Assembly: GCA_001692895.1 (NCBI GenBank)
Contig: KV748227.1
Span: forward strand, 310,001-374,000
Origin: Cenococcum geophilum 1.58
Lineage: Eukaryota; Ascomycota; Dothideomycetes; Gloniales; Gloniaceae
Length of the DNA: 64,000 nucleotides
Direction: 5' to 3'
The translations under genes were made by a program, and so were the position numbers. Shown here in pieces: positions 11,156 to 21,112 of this stretch (the first letter of the stretch is position 1; each line of letters opens with the position of its first letter). The notes under the pieces were generated by a model. That model was given only the letters and a program-made list of their open reading frames with translations. It was not told where the DNA came from and searched no databases.

Positions 11156-13985
11156 GTAAAATAGGTATTATCTACTACTTAAGAGGGAGCCTCCTTTGCC
11201 TTAGATATTCTTATAAAGCCAATCTAAAGAATGCCGGCCTTGTAGCTGTTTTAGCTAGTTAATAGCCTATTTCTTATCTCTTGCCGTACCGTTTTCTACG
11301 CGCCGTCTTATATCCTTAATAATTCTATAGCGACGGCTATAGAATATAGCCTTACTATTAACCTGCTAGCGTGCCCCCTAGCAGCGATTAAGAGCTTTAA
11401 TTAACGGCCTACCTGCTAGCCCTAAAGTCCACTTAGTCTAGAGCTGGAAAACTAAATTACCGCCTTAAAGCATTTTATATTTCCTTAGCGGCGCCTATAG
11501 GTTAAGGATAAATAGGAGAGATAGTTAAGTATTAGCTTATGCCTACGCTAATAGGGGCGATGCGGATATAGTAGACGGCTAAGCGGGCGGTGCGGATATT
11601 ATAGACGGCTAAGTAAACAGTGCGGATATTGTAGACGGCGGCTAAGTAGGCAGTATAGATATTATAGACAGCTAAGCAGGCGGCGCGGATATAGTAGACG
11701 TTATAGTAGACGGCGCGGGCTTGCCTAAAGGTAGATATATAGACTCTATAGGCTTTATCTAGATACCTATCTTCCCTTACTAGATCTATATAGGTGCGAA
11801 TAATGCTAATAACCTTTCTATTTCGCTAAGGCGTTCTAAGATTATCTACACGCGTAATTAAACCCCCTTTACCTTAGAGATCGCGGCCTTATATCTTAGC
11901 TTAGCTACGGCCTTATAGGCGGGCCAGTATTTCCGCATTATTAGCTTATTTAGCGTAACTACGTTAGCTAGCGAACTTTCTACCTATATGGCGAACCTCC
12001 GGTATTCCTTGTAGCTAAAAAGGGGGTCCTTCTATAGGGGGTAGAGCGGGAACTACTTGCGTAGGATTACTAAGTTCTATAATAGGATTACCCTAAGCGC
12101 GTAGAGGAGGCGTAGAAATCCTAAGCCCGTAAGGTTAAGCCGTACAACCTTATTATTAGCCCTATCTAGGTAGTAGGCCTCTATACGTTTTAGCTAGATA
12201 TTAGTCTTAGGCCATATCTTTAAATAGAGGGCCTCCTCCAGCACCTCCCGTACGCGAGGGAGAAAGTAGCCCTTTTCTTTCTTTGGGAAGCCGGTAATTG
12301 ACTATATAAATGCATGGGGTAGGTAGCTAAGGTAGGCTCCTATTATCGCATCTATATTCTAGCGTCCGGCCCGTCTAATTTAGGTCTCCTTAACGCCGCT
12401 AAGCTTGGTATATCGGACGCTCTGCTTACAGGCGCTATAGGTCTTCTCCTTTAAGTAAATTCCTACCCCCTAGAACATCTTTTTATTCTATTTAAACTGC
12501 GTATAATAGCTTAGCGGCTATTACGGTACTTTAATACTATTAGGGAAGACGTATAGGTTATAGTAGTCCTTCGGCTGCTAAAAGGATGGGAAGCTTTTAG
12601 CGCTATCTTTACCCTAGCGGTTAAAGAAGTAGAAGGCTACTATAGAGAGGGGGTAGAGAATAGGGTTAGCGTTCTGTATATAGCCTATATACTTAACCTT
12701 ACCGTACTAATTCTACTTCCCTTATATTATTAACATAATTATATATAGCGCTAACTCGTCTAGTTTAGGCCCTTTATTCTTTAGTTTAATAAGAATAAGA
12801 TTAGTAAGCTAAATATCTCGTCTACTTTTACTATAGGTAATAGTAGTATGGCCTAAGGAACGGGTTAGAAAACGGTAGCTATATAGACTAGATAGGGTAT
12901 ATATAAACCTAATAAATACTTAGCTATAGTTTAAAGGTAAGACTTAACTAAACCTAGTATCTTAGAGCCCGTCTCCTAGTACTAAGTAATCGCCTTTTTA
13001 AGCCCTTTAATATTATAGCCGCTAGTAATTATAAATAGGCCTTAATTAATAAAGTTAACGCATTAAATCTAGTCCTTATTACGGCGGACGCTATCTAGTA
13101 CTACTAAGAGCTTTACCCCCTATAGCGGCTGTAAGGTCTTACCTTCTAACTACTATATATAAAGCTCGGTAATAGTAAAGATATAGCTATTTATAACTAA
13201 GTATTAGACTATCTCGTTAAATAGGGCGTCTAAGGCCTCCTTATCCTATATCTCCCCTTCCTCCTTTACAGCTTCCTCCCCTATGCTTGCGGCTGCCCCT
13301 ATAGCTGCCCCTACGGCTGCCTTCCCCCCTAGCTGCCCTACCCGCTTAACTGTTTTCTACCTTTTCTTTACCCGCTCGCTATCTTTCTATATCTCTTTCC
13401 GTTTTAACTTCTATTTTTAATAGCTAGCAGCCTATAATTCTTGGTTAATGACTTACTGCTCTAAAAATAGGTAAAGCTTATCTTTTGTTACCTAGGCGCC
13501 GTCCGTATTGCCTTTTAGTATTCTTTAAGCGCTAGGCCTTATAAATATTATATAGCCGTGCTGTCTAGGCCTTAAATTCGCTCTAGAGGCTATAGGGGGA
13601 GGAGGCTAGGGGGGCTTCTATTGACTATAAAGTGGACTATAGGGTAAGGAGATTCTTAAAAGACTCTATATCCGTAAGAGGTAAGGGGGAGACGCGTAAG
13701 CGCGGCGTAGGTAAATAAAGCCACTAAACGCGTAAATATTAAAGGAGAAGAAGGAGAAGAGGGCTTTATATTATACAATTATAATTACAGTAGGCCTTTC
13801 TATATAAAATTAGAAGCCCCGCGTAAGCTAGCGCGGGCATAAGGATAGAAGAGGGTTGGAAAATGGATTGTTAAGGCAATAGTGAGGTCAAAGGCGCGCT
13901 AAGGCCCTCTATACTAACCTAGTACTAACCTAAGCCTTAAAAACGCGTCTAAAAAGTAGGGGCCACTACCAAAGGGGGGGGGTGA
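11156..13985 (-). mobile_element. RIP-mutated Crypton (tyrosine recombinase), copy A
   Basis: Read on the minus strand with stop codons tolerated, 13,570 down to about 11,800 gives a recognisable fungal Crypton protein: N-terminal part with KDKLYLFLEQ and KKR-rich/Ala-rich linker, then an NDC10_II-like recombinase core with NANPILYPLSIVAFYFFNR, LSGVKET, RRAGR and AYLSYLPHAF. Nearly all interruptions are TAG/TAA where Gln or Trp is expected, the pattern of CpA-to-TpA mutation. The 3' part contains a short internal tandem repeat (11,556-11,710, unit about 33-36 bp with GCGGATATAGTAGACGGCTA). Cryptons move by a tyrosine recombinase through circular DNA. The sharp change to normal composition at about 13,985 marks one border. 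No inverted repeats are expected or seen. Inactive. Confidence 0.75.
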
Positions 13986-14709
13986 TATTTAGACGATATG
14001 TCGCGGACCTTAGGAGACCTCCGATACCTGAATATCTCAACATCTGCATGAAATTCCCTCCTGCCAAAGCCAATCATTTGGTACTTATTTCACGGTACAT
14101 GAGATAGAGACGGCCACAGTATATCAAGATGCAAGATTATCCAGATGCGTGCCAGCTTGCCAACTTGCCAACTTGCCGGTCCGTCGACCCGCCAACCTGT
14201 CGGCTTTTATCTCGTCAACCCGCCTGCACCGTAACCTGCGTCATCTCGATGTGATGCAGCTGCCAAAGCCTTGATACTGGAAAAGCTTTGATGCTGCAGC
14301 GCTTTGACGCTGTTAGCACAGTCAAAATTCCGTGTCACTCGCTCCCGTCACTCGCTCCCCATGACTCGCCCTATGCATCCGTGCCCGTTCCCACCCTCTC
14401 AACCCTTTCCAGCCATATCGTCGGTCTTCAGTGAGGCATCCTGGGCGAGATTGGCTGTAACTGTATTACCGCTTAGAGCCGCCTTTCCTCTGTCATATCT
14501 ACGCTACGGTCCATCCGGGCCGAGTGTCTAAGCTGTCTATCTCTAGTTGGGCTGAACTACTTTGTTGTAGACGGAGAGAAAAATAGAAGAGTTAATACCG
14601 GCCTTCCACCCGTTTGTTAATCTATATCAACTACATGCTCGTGCTTCTGCCTCGCTCGTTTCCGTTTACATTGTCGCTGGTCTCCTCTCGCATTGCCTAA
14701 TATCATAAG
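13986..14709. other. Intergenic, no gene seen
   Basis: Normal base composition. A small direct repeat of CTTGCCAA occurs near 14,157-14,175. Confidence 0.5.
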
Positions 14710-15884
14710 ATGCTCCTTTCACTTTGGCTTGCTTTCTTTTCCGTCACCTTCGCCGTAGTTCAAGCTGTCAGCCTATTCGAAGGCCTCCACAACGCCAATG
14801 CCATCAAATTTGCCCAATGGATCCAATCTGATCCCGACCTTGCTGCCATCTTCACCAATGCCCCCGTTAAGACCATCTTCGCGCCCATCGACGGTGCCTT
14901 TGAGAACGGCAATAAGACCTACTTCCGCCGCTCGCTTTTACATAGGCAGATCAGCAGAATGGAACCCTGCAGCAATGCAGAGATACAGAAACTAACCTAG
15001 CCGCCATGGGTGTGCCCCATGGGGATAATGTGCCTACCAAACTACCAGCCGATGGTGGGAGGAACCAACCGGTTGTGGCGCACAATAACACCGCAAAGAT
15101 GTTAGAAGGGACGGGGACGACGGGCATCCGGCTATTTTCGGGGTTGGGGAATAATGTGACAGTCTTGAAAGGTGATACGGTTTATGATGGGGGAAGGATC
15201 CAGACGATTGATGGGTACAGCAAACTAACCCCACCCCACCGCCCTTCTATTTTTGTTCCCGAAGAGTACAACAGCTAACCTCAAAATATGACAAAAGATT
15301 CTTCACCATTCTCCAGTCCCTCACTAGCACCCTTGCTGCAAAAAATCTCACCGGCTTTGCTGCTGGCATCCAGGCCACGAACCTCACTTCCATCGTCTCG
15401 AACCATTCCGCTGCGGGTGTCACTGTATTTGTTCCCTCAAACGCCGCCTACGCCGCCGCTGGTCTATCCCCTAACATCTCGTCCCTTACCGAAACGTTGT
15501 CGAACCACATTATCACGGGCTTTTTAGGATATCTCCCCTCACTCAATGATGGTGCTATTTTGACCACACATTCCGGCATGACAGTTATGTGCACATTCAG
15601 GGAGAGGATTATTTTATAGATGACGCAAAGGTTGTGGCTGGGGATCTCGTTATCTCGAACGGTGTCGCACATATAATTGACAAGGTAGTCCATTCCCCGC
15701 ATTTCAACCCCCTTACCTTTCTTCTACGATCTCAATCTCGCTTTTACCCCGATATTATCAGGTCATCACCCCGGCGTCTCAAACTTTCACAGGCGCAGCA
15801 GAGCGGTCGTTGAGCCAGATATCCTCAACTGTTACTGTGGTTTGGAGTGTGGCTATTTCGTTACTTTTGAAAGAGTCGGGTTAA
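14710..15884 (+). pseudogene. Fasciclin (FAS1)-domain secreted protein, frameshifted
   Basis: Starts with a signal peptide (MLLSLWLAFFSVTFAVVQA). First FAS1 domain: VKTIFAPIDGAFEN, then after a frame change near 15,000 GVPHGDNVPTKLP and GNNVTVLKGDTVYDGGRIQT. An intron from about 15,218 is plausible. Second FAS1 domain from about 15,292: RFFTILQSLTSTLAAKNLTG, VTVFVPSNAAYAAAGLSP, SNHIITGFLGYLPSL. At about 15,585 one base is missing and the frame moves to HIQGEDYFIDDAKVVAGDLV. A 3' intron begins GTAGTC after IIDK, and the last exon ends with a hydrophobic tail (STVTVVWSVAISLLL) resembling a GPI-anchor signal. FAS1 proteins mediate cell-surface adhesion. Two frame changes without splice signals make a pseudogene more likely than an intact gene, though sequencing errors cannot be excluded. 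Confidence 0.72.
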
Positions 15885-16531
15885 TCCTTCAATGAAATGT
15901 TACGATTTGCTATTTGTTCCCCCGAACCCCTTAGTCCCCACTTATGGTCCCATTGAAATCGGGCCCTGAATTTGGTATAAAACAGTCAACAGCCGTGATC
16001 AAGAGTAGGCAGGTTTCTTGCTACCTAATCTCTAATAAAATGCATATGCACCTGCAAAGCTTACATTAAAATCACATAGATATCACATGAACGTACTGTG
16101 GCTGCCTGTATTAGCTTCCTGCATGTACCATGCTTGTGTAGAGCCGCCGGTGAATATTCTCGGGAGCAGCACTGCCGATTCAGGGTGCCTTGCCATGGCA
16201 CGTGCCAGAATGACAACAAATAACTCATTTCCTCTCTCCTCATTTGTCTATGTAATATGGTTGCAAGGCAATAGGTTAGGAAACTTGGGCGCCGATGCGT
16301 TTGCACTGAGGTGTGGTTTGTTTTCTCCCCTTGGCTTCGTAACCTTTGACTCTTGGCCATCACCCCCTTAATCTTTGTAATGTTCATTTATAAAAATCAT
16401 GATTAGTGTTCTTTTACCACCCTACTCAATCATGATATCTTGAAACCGTACTCTGTTTTTTTTTTTTTGTATCCGTCCGTGTGCATCCCCAGTTTGCGAG
16501 GCTGCTTAACCCAAAGACCAACACCTAGCTA
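15885..16531. other. Intergenic between two pseudogenes
   Basis: Nothing coding seen; contains a poly-T run near 16,457. Confidence 0.5.
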
Positions 16532-18208
16532 TGGATACTCAACAACTGAACAATACCTACATCTTACTCCAACGTTTTCACTAAAGATGCCATTGCTGTT
16601 ACCAGCTATAGCTGCCTCATCCTTGTCTCCCTCTACACGCTTATGATCGGCTCCACTATCTCGCAAGTCTGGTCCTTAGTCGTGTCCCTCAGTATTTTCT
16701 TCTTCATTCGTAAGACGCACAGCCAAAACCGTGCTGCGGCCACTGCTGGCATCTTCAATGCCCAGTTATCCCCCACCTCTGTGATGACGATAGCTATGAG
16801 CTACATAAGCCGATGAAATAGGAAATCTGGTATCCACTTTTGCGGACTGGCCTTGCGATTCTGGCCGCGGGTGTGGCATCTTCTACCTCGATCCTCCTCC
16901 CGAGACTCTTACGAATTGGAAATGCTGCCCCTGTCAACCCCTCTGCGGTATATGTCCCCAACCCGGCCCCTAACGGCACCACCTTGAACACAGCCATGAT
17001 CGGGAGGGTCTTCGCACTGGGGGTGCCAGGAGCGCTGCGCACAGCAGGCCAAGTTGGAATAGAACCGAACGTCATGGTAACAGGAGACGGACACCTCTTT
17101 CGGATTTATGCGCGTCAACTACCACTATAACATCACCGCTGCTGAGTTTGGGCTACAGAATATACCCGGGTTAATTTTCTACGTAAATGGGTCTTGCTAT
17201 ACCGAGTACGGATGGTTCAGAGGTACTATCAATGACAATGTGTCAACGACGGATGTTTACCACCTATGAAATGATCCAAATTACTTAGAGCAGCCCTCCA
17301 CTAGAGATGGCGGACCTCCTTTCCCCCTTTTCAAGTCTAACCGTACGTCTAGACCAATCCTAGGTAATAACAGCTACGCGATTGTCATCTCGTCCCTAGA
17401 TCGCTTCAGCTATACCTCGGGCACAGATCCCTGGTATCTGACCATCCCATACAACACATCCGACAGCCCATATCCATTCATAGTTGACACCGGCCGCCCT
17501 GCGCTTTCCTGCTGGGAAACAAACATCTTTCACTACCAAGGCAAGATCTCTGACGTCTGGAATCTCAACGAACTCCACCCTGCCTTTGGCTCCTCCCCTA
17601 GCACTCCCAGCTTCCTCGCCGACGTCCTCCAACTATCTCTCAATGAACCCATGATAACCCTCATCGGCACCTGCCTCGGACGCTCCGCCCTTGCCTCCTC
17701 ATCCTCCTCCGCTCTAGGTGTTGCCTTCGACGCAAACACCTCCTCCATCTACCGCGACCTCGAGTATCTAGCCGTAGCGTCCTACGTTAGAACCCGGGAT
17801 ATATTTGCCGAGACGACGCGGTTCGGCGAGCAGGGCCGCGAAGGAATCCCGGACCTCGCGCGCGACAATGACGATAAACCGCGCGCTGAGACTGGGGACT
17901 TTGTCATTACGAGCCCAAATATCGCGACGCTGTCGATACGCGCCTTGATAATCGTCCCCGCGGTTACGGGAGGATTGGTTTTAGTGGCCTTTCTGTTCAA
18001 AAGGGTGTTGAGGTCTTCGGACCTGAGCAGAGCGTTGGGCGCAACAATGCTGTACAGTTATCTGCACGAATTAGCGGGAAGAGAAGGACGGGAGAGCGAA
18101 AACTGGAATCGGGAGGGAGACGTGGCATTTAGCTCCCAGAAGGTGCCGGCGAGGATCATGCCAGTGTTGCACGAGAAGGTGGTCCAGTGGAATTTCCAGT
18201 CCAAATAA
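16532..18208 (+). pseudogene. Large fungal membrane protein, several frameshifts and a Trp-to-stop
   Basis: The conserved sequence continues across three frames: MDTQQLNNTYILLQ at 16,532, then SLYTLMIGSTISQVWSLV, then after a shift near 16,820 WYPLLRTGLAILAAG and GNAAPVNPSAVYVP, then after another near 17,100 NITAAEFGLQNIPG and LSCWETNIFHYQGK. At about 17,265 the frame reads YHL-stop-NDP, where the TGA stands where I expect Trp. The last 185 residues are open, with one strong membrane segment (ALIIVPAVTGGLVLVAFLF) near the C-terminus. This is a common family of fungal integral membrane proteins with no known function. Three or more independent lesions make it a pseudogene. Confidence 0.75.
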
Positions 18209-18858
18209 GAGGATCCGTTGGTAAGGTAAATGGGCCTAGTTCTCAACTAAGCTAGACAAGTGATGTTAATCGGAGTCTCTCGATCTAGTGTCTTAAAGTA
18301 ATCCAATACAGACGATGGCCAAATCAAGAAAGCTTTAAATCGGCCAATTACGGCAACAAGAGACAGGACAGTGATAATTGACGGATAGATCATTGGATGG
18401 GACCGCTAGGGATGAAACGGGAAGGAACGGAATCGAGTGGCGTGGGAGGCAAATATATCTTCCAAAGAAATACCAATTAGATAGCAGTCTGGCTCTAAGA
18501 AGCCTTTTTATCTTTTATCTTAAAAGAAACAGAATCCCCGTACTTCATTGTCGTCGTTAATACAATTTCCCATACCTATTACCTTCGAGCATGGTTATAG
18601 TGATCAGTGCCGATATCCGTATTATTAAGACTAGGCAGCTATCCCTTACATAGATAGATTCGTCCGTAGAATAGTGGCCTGAGCTTAACCAATTAAACAG
18701 CCGCGTTCGTTGGCGGCAAGGCGTTTTGCCATGCATCTAAGGTTCGCGTAAAGCTCCAAATATACTCCACAAGCTTATTCAGCAACTTAATAGTCCAAAA
18801 TAGCTTGAATATTTAATGGGGATCGCCAGAATCGACGTGGTGTGGAAGCTTTGGATGT
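18209..18858. other. Intergenic, no gene seen
   Basis: No supported feature up to the MITE at 18,861. Confidence 0.5.
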
Positions 18859-18860
18859 TA

Positions 18861-19001
18861 TCCCTTAACCCGCCGAGTTGCGTCCATCTGTTATCGATAA
18901 GGATTTAGCCAATCAGATCAATAGGATCAAGGCTCCATGACCACACGATTCTGGTGTTCCGCACGGACCATCTACTAGATGGACGCCGGCGGGTTAAGGG
19001 A
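18861..19001. mobile_element. 141-bp MITE, TIR TCCCTTAACCCGCCG
   Basis: The left end starts TCCCTTAACCCGCCGAGTTG and the reverse complement of the right end starts TCCCTTAACCCGCCGGCGTC; both then contain GCGTCCATCT. TA flanks both sides. Related partial copies are at 31,973 and 47,583. Confidence 0.8.
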
Positions 19002-19016
19002 TAGGTGTTTCATTAC

Positions 19017-19484
19017 TGTCGATCGGAAGACCAAAAGATAAAAAGAATGATAACTCTATCTCATTGCAAGAGGCTCTAGAGCCTCATTATATACACTAAG
19101 TAGATGGCAAAGACTAACTGTCGATTTAGGTTGGATTTAGCCTATTACCCTATCCTTGTTCCTATTCCGGTTGTACTACTACCCCCGTTTCAGTTATATA
19201 CCCCCCCTACCCTTATTACCTGCACCTACCTTATGTATAAATAGTTTCTTTTCTTCATAGTTTGAATAGACAGATTCCTCATTTCTCTTCTTACAATCGG
19301 TGCACGGACTACCGATCGACACTAACGTCGACACTGACGTCAATTTGAAACTGTTACCTCATAGCCACTTAATCGACATTGGGTAATAGGTAATAGAAAG
19401 GTAATAGAAATAGTATAAAGTCATAAGGTGATAGGCAACTAGAACAGGAACAGGGTAATCACCAAAATCCGACCTAGATCGACA
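19017..19484 (-). mobile_element. Older solo LTR, interrupted by a younger LTR
   Basis: Both ends carry the LTR termini on the minus strand: 19,017 starts TGTCGATCGG (complement of the LTR end) and 19,475-19,484 ends with the complement of the LTR start. Flanks are ATTAC and ATTGC, a near-perfect 5-bp target duplication. Removing the inner LTR leaves about 260 bp. Confidence 0.7.
19119..19321 (+). mobile_element. Solo LTR, 203 bp, with 5-bp target duplication
   Basis: Begins TGTCGATTTAGG and ends CCGATCGACA, so it has TG...CA ends in a short inverted repeat. It is flanked by CTAAC on both sides (19,114-19,118 and 19,322-19,326). A TATA-like TATGTATAAATAG lies at about 19,233. No internal region, so probably formed by LTR-LTR recombination. 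Confidence 0.88.
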
Positions 19485-20064
19485 ATTGCGGATCGGCAGA
19501 GGTCTGAAGTAAGGCGGTGGTTTAGGCGCAGGCGGTAGCTTTTTATCGACCGCCAAAAGGAGGTCAGGAAAGGAGGACTCGTGTATTAATTAATCTATAA
19601 AGAAAAGAGACTATATATGCATAAGGTAGATGCAGGTACAGGGGGGGGTACGTAATAGGGAGTCGGTGACTAAGTCGGTGACCGAGTCAAGGGGTAGGTA
19701 ACTAAGTCGGCGGCATGACACCTAACTCAGGTCGACACTTTTTCTTTATCCGACGCAACAGTTTAGGGTATTAAGGAGGCGGAACGAAGTCCTCATCGTT
19801 TGTTTGCAACGATTTTTGTTAAACGGACGATCAGGAATAAGAACTCTGTTTATTAAAGAAGGCTCTAGAAGCTCTCTATATACATCAGGTAAGTGGTGAC
19901 TACGTCGTTATTCAGTCAGTAATTGGTGGTAGGAATAGGTAATAAGACATTCGATAAGACATTTAGTCGTAAGTTAAGGGACAACTAAGACAAAGTACGT
20001 AAATACGATCTGGGTCGACAGACAGTAGTACGATGATGGTAAGGAAGTCCGATTCAGGTCGACA
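19485..20064 (-). repeat. Further degenerate copies of the same LTR
   Basis: The LTR-start signature (complement AGGTCGACA or GGTCGACA) recurs at about 19,729-19,737, 20,012-20,018 and 20,056-20,064, and the LTR interior (AAAGAAAAGAGACTATATATG) recurs at 19,600. Exact borders are not resolved. Confidence 0.55.
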
Positions 20065-20499
20065 ATTTCTGACCATATTGGTTGTCTATTTGATTGATAA
20101 AGCTATCTAGTTGCTGCTGGTGTTGAGGAAGTTGATGTTCAGGCTTGCGGTCGATAGCCCCCGGATACCTGTATCGGATAATCAACCTATCAGCTGATAG
20201 TATTACAAGAGTATCCGATAATTCTCCGATACTTTCAGCCACATTTCTTAGCGTACGACTATTATATTAAATTCTCTTTTTTTACCCTCCAGCTACCGTA
20301 CGATAAAGAAACTATAAAGGAATACCTAACATGTGAGGCACGTGCGCTACACGTGCCTAGGGAAAACCCTTCCTTACCTCGGACACTTTAGTTTATTCTA
20401 ATACTTTAGGAGCTGCTTCTTAATAGTACCAAAAAATAGTTCTTAAAGCAAGAGGTAGAGAACATTTTATTCTATAAAGGGTGCAAACTGCGCCCATTT

Positions 20500-20629
20500 G
20501 CCCTCAGACCCTCGGTAAGGAATTACCCCGCACGTGCCTTGGTGTTCACGTGGTGCTGCGCCTCCTTTTATAACCGAATTCATAAAATTCACAAGGTGCA
20601 GAGGTAGATTCCTTAACGAGGGTCTGGGC
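20500..20629. repeat. 130-bp inverted-repeat element
   Basis: GCCCTCAGACCCTCGGTAAG at the left and the complement of the right end, GCCCAGACCCTCGTTAAGGA, align with a small gap. Probably a MITE; no target duplication is obvious. Confidence 0.55.
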
Positions 20630-21112
20630 ACCTGAGATAACATTTTGACACTTTAATTTTCGTGAGGGAGATGCAAACAAATTAAATTCACGTGATGTTC
20701 GAACCTGAACAGGCAGGATCTAAGCCTGTTTAGACGGGGGTGTACGCGTATCATTTGGGGGGTGTATGATTATTGTTGACCAAAAACAAAAACCCCTTTT
20801 CCAATGAGACCTCTGACCAGTATTTACCTAACCCCAAACACCTTGTCATGCCGCTAACTGTATGAGAAGTGGACGCCGCTACATACTAATACATCGCCAC
20901 CAAATTTTAACGCCAGGTCCCCTTCCTCTGACTTTGAATTGACAAAAACAAATGCTTCGCGGGTAAAAGATATCAACGCAGAAATATGCACAAATTAACG
21001 CTTTGACAATCACACAGGATGTAGATGTGTATATGGGTGATGGTAATACAATAGGAGACGGTTTGGTGCTGTGAGGTGTAGAAACACCTAGCGACCGCCA
21101 CCATGGTTGGTA

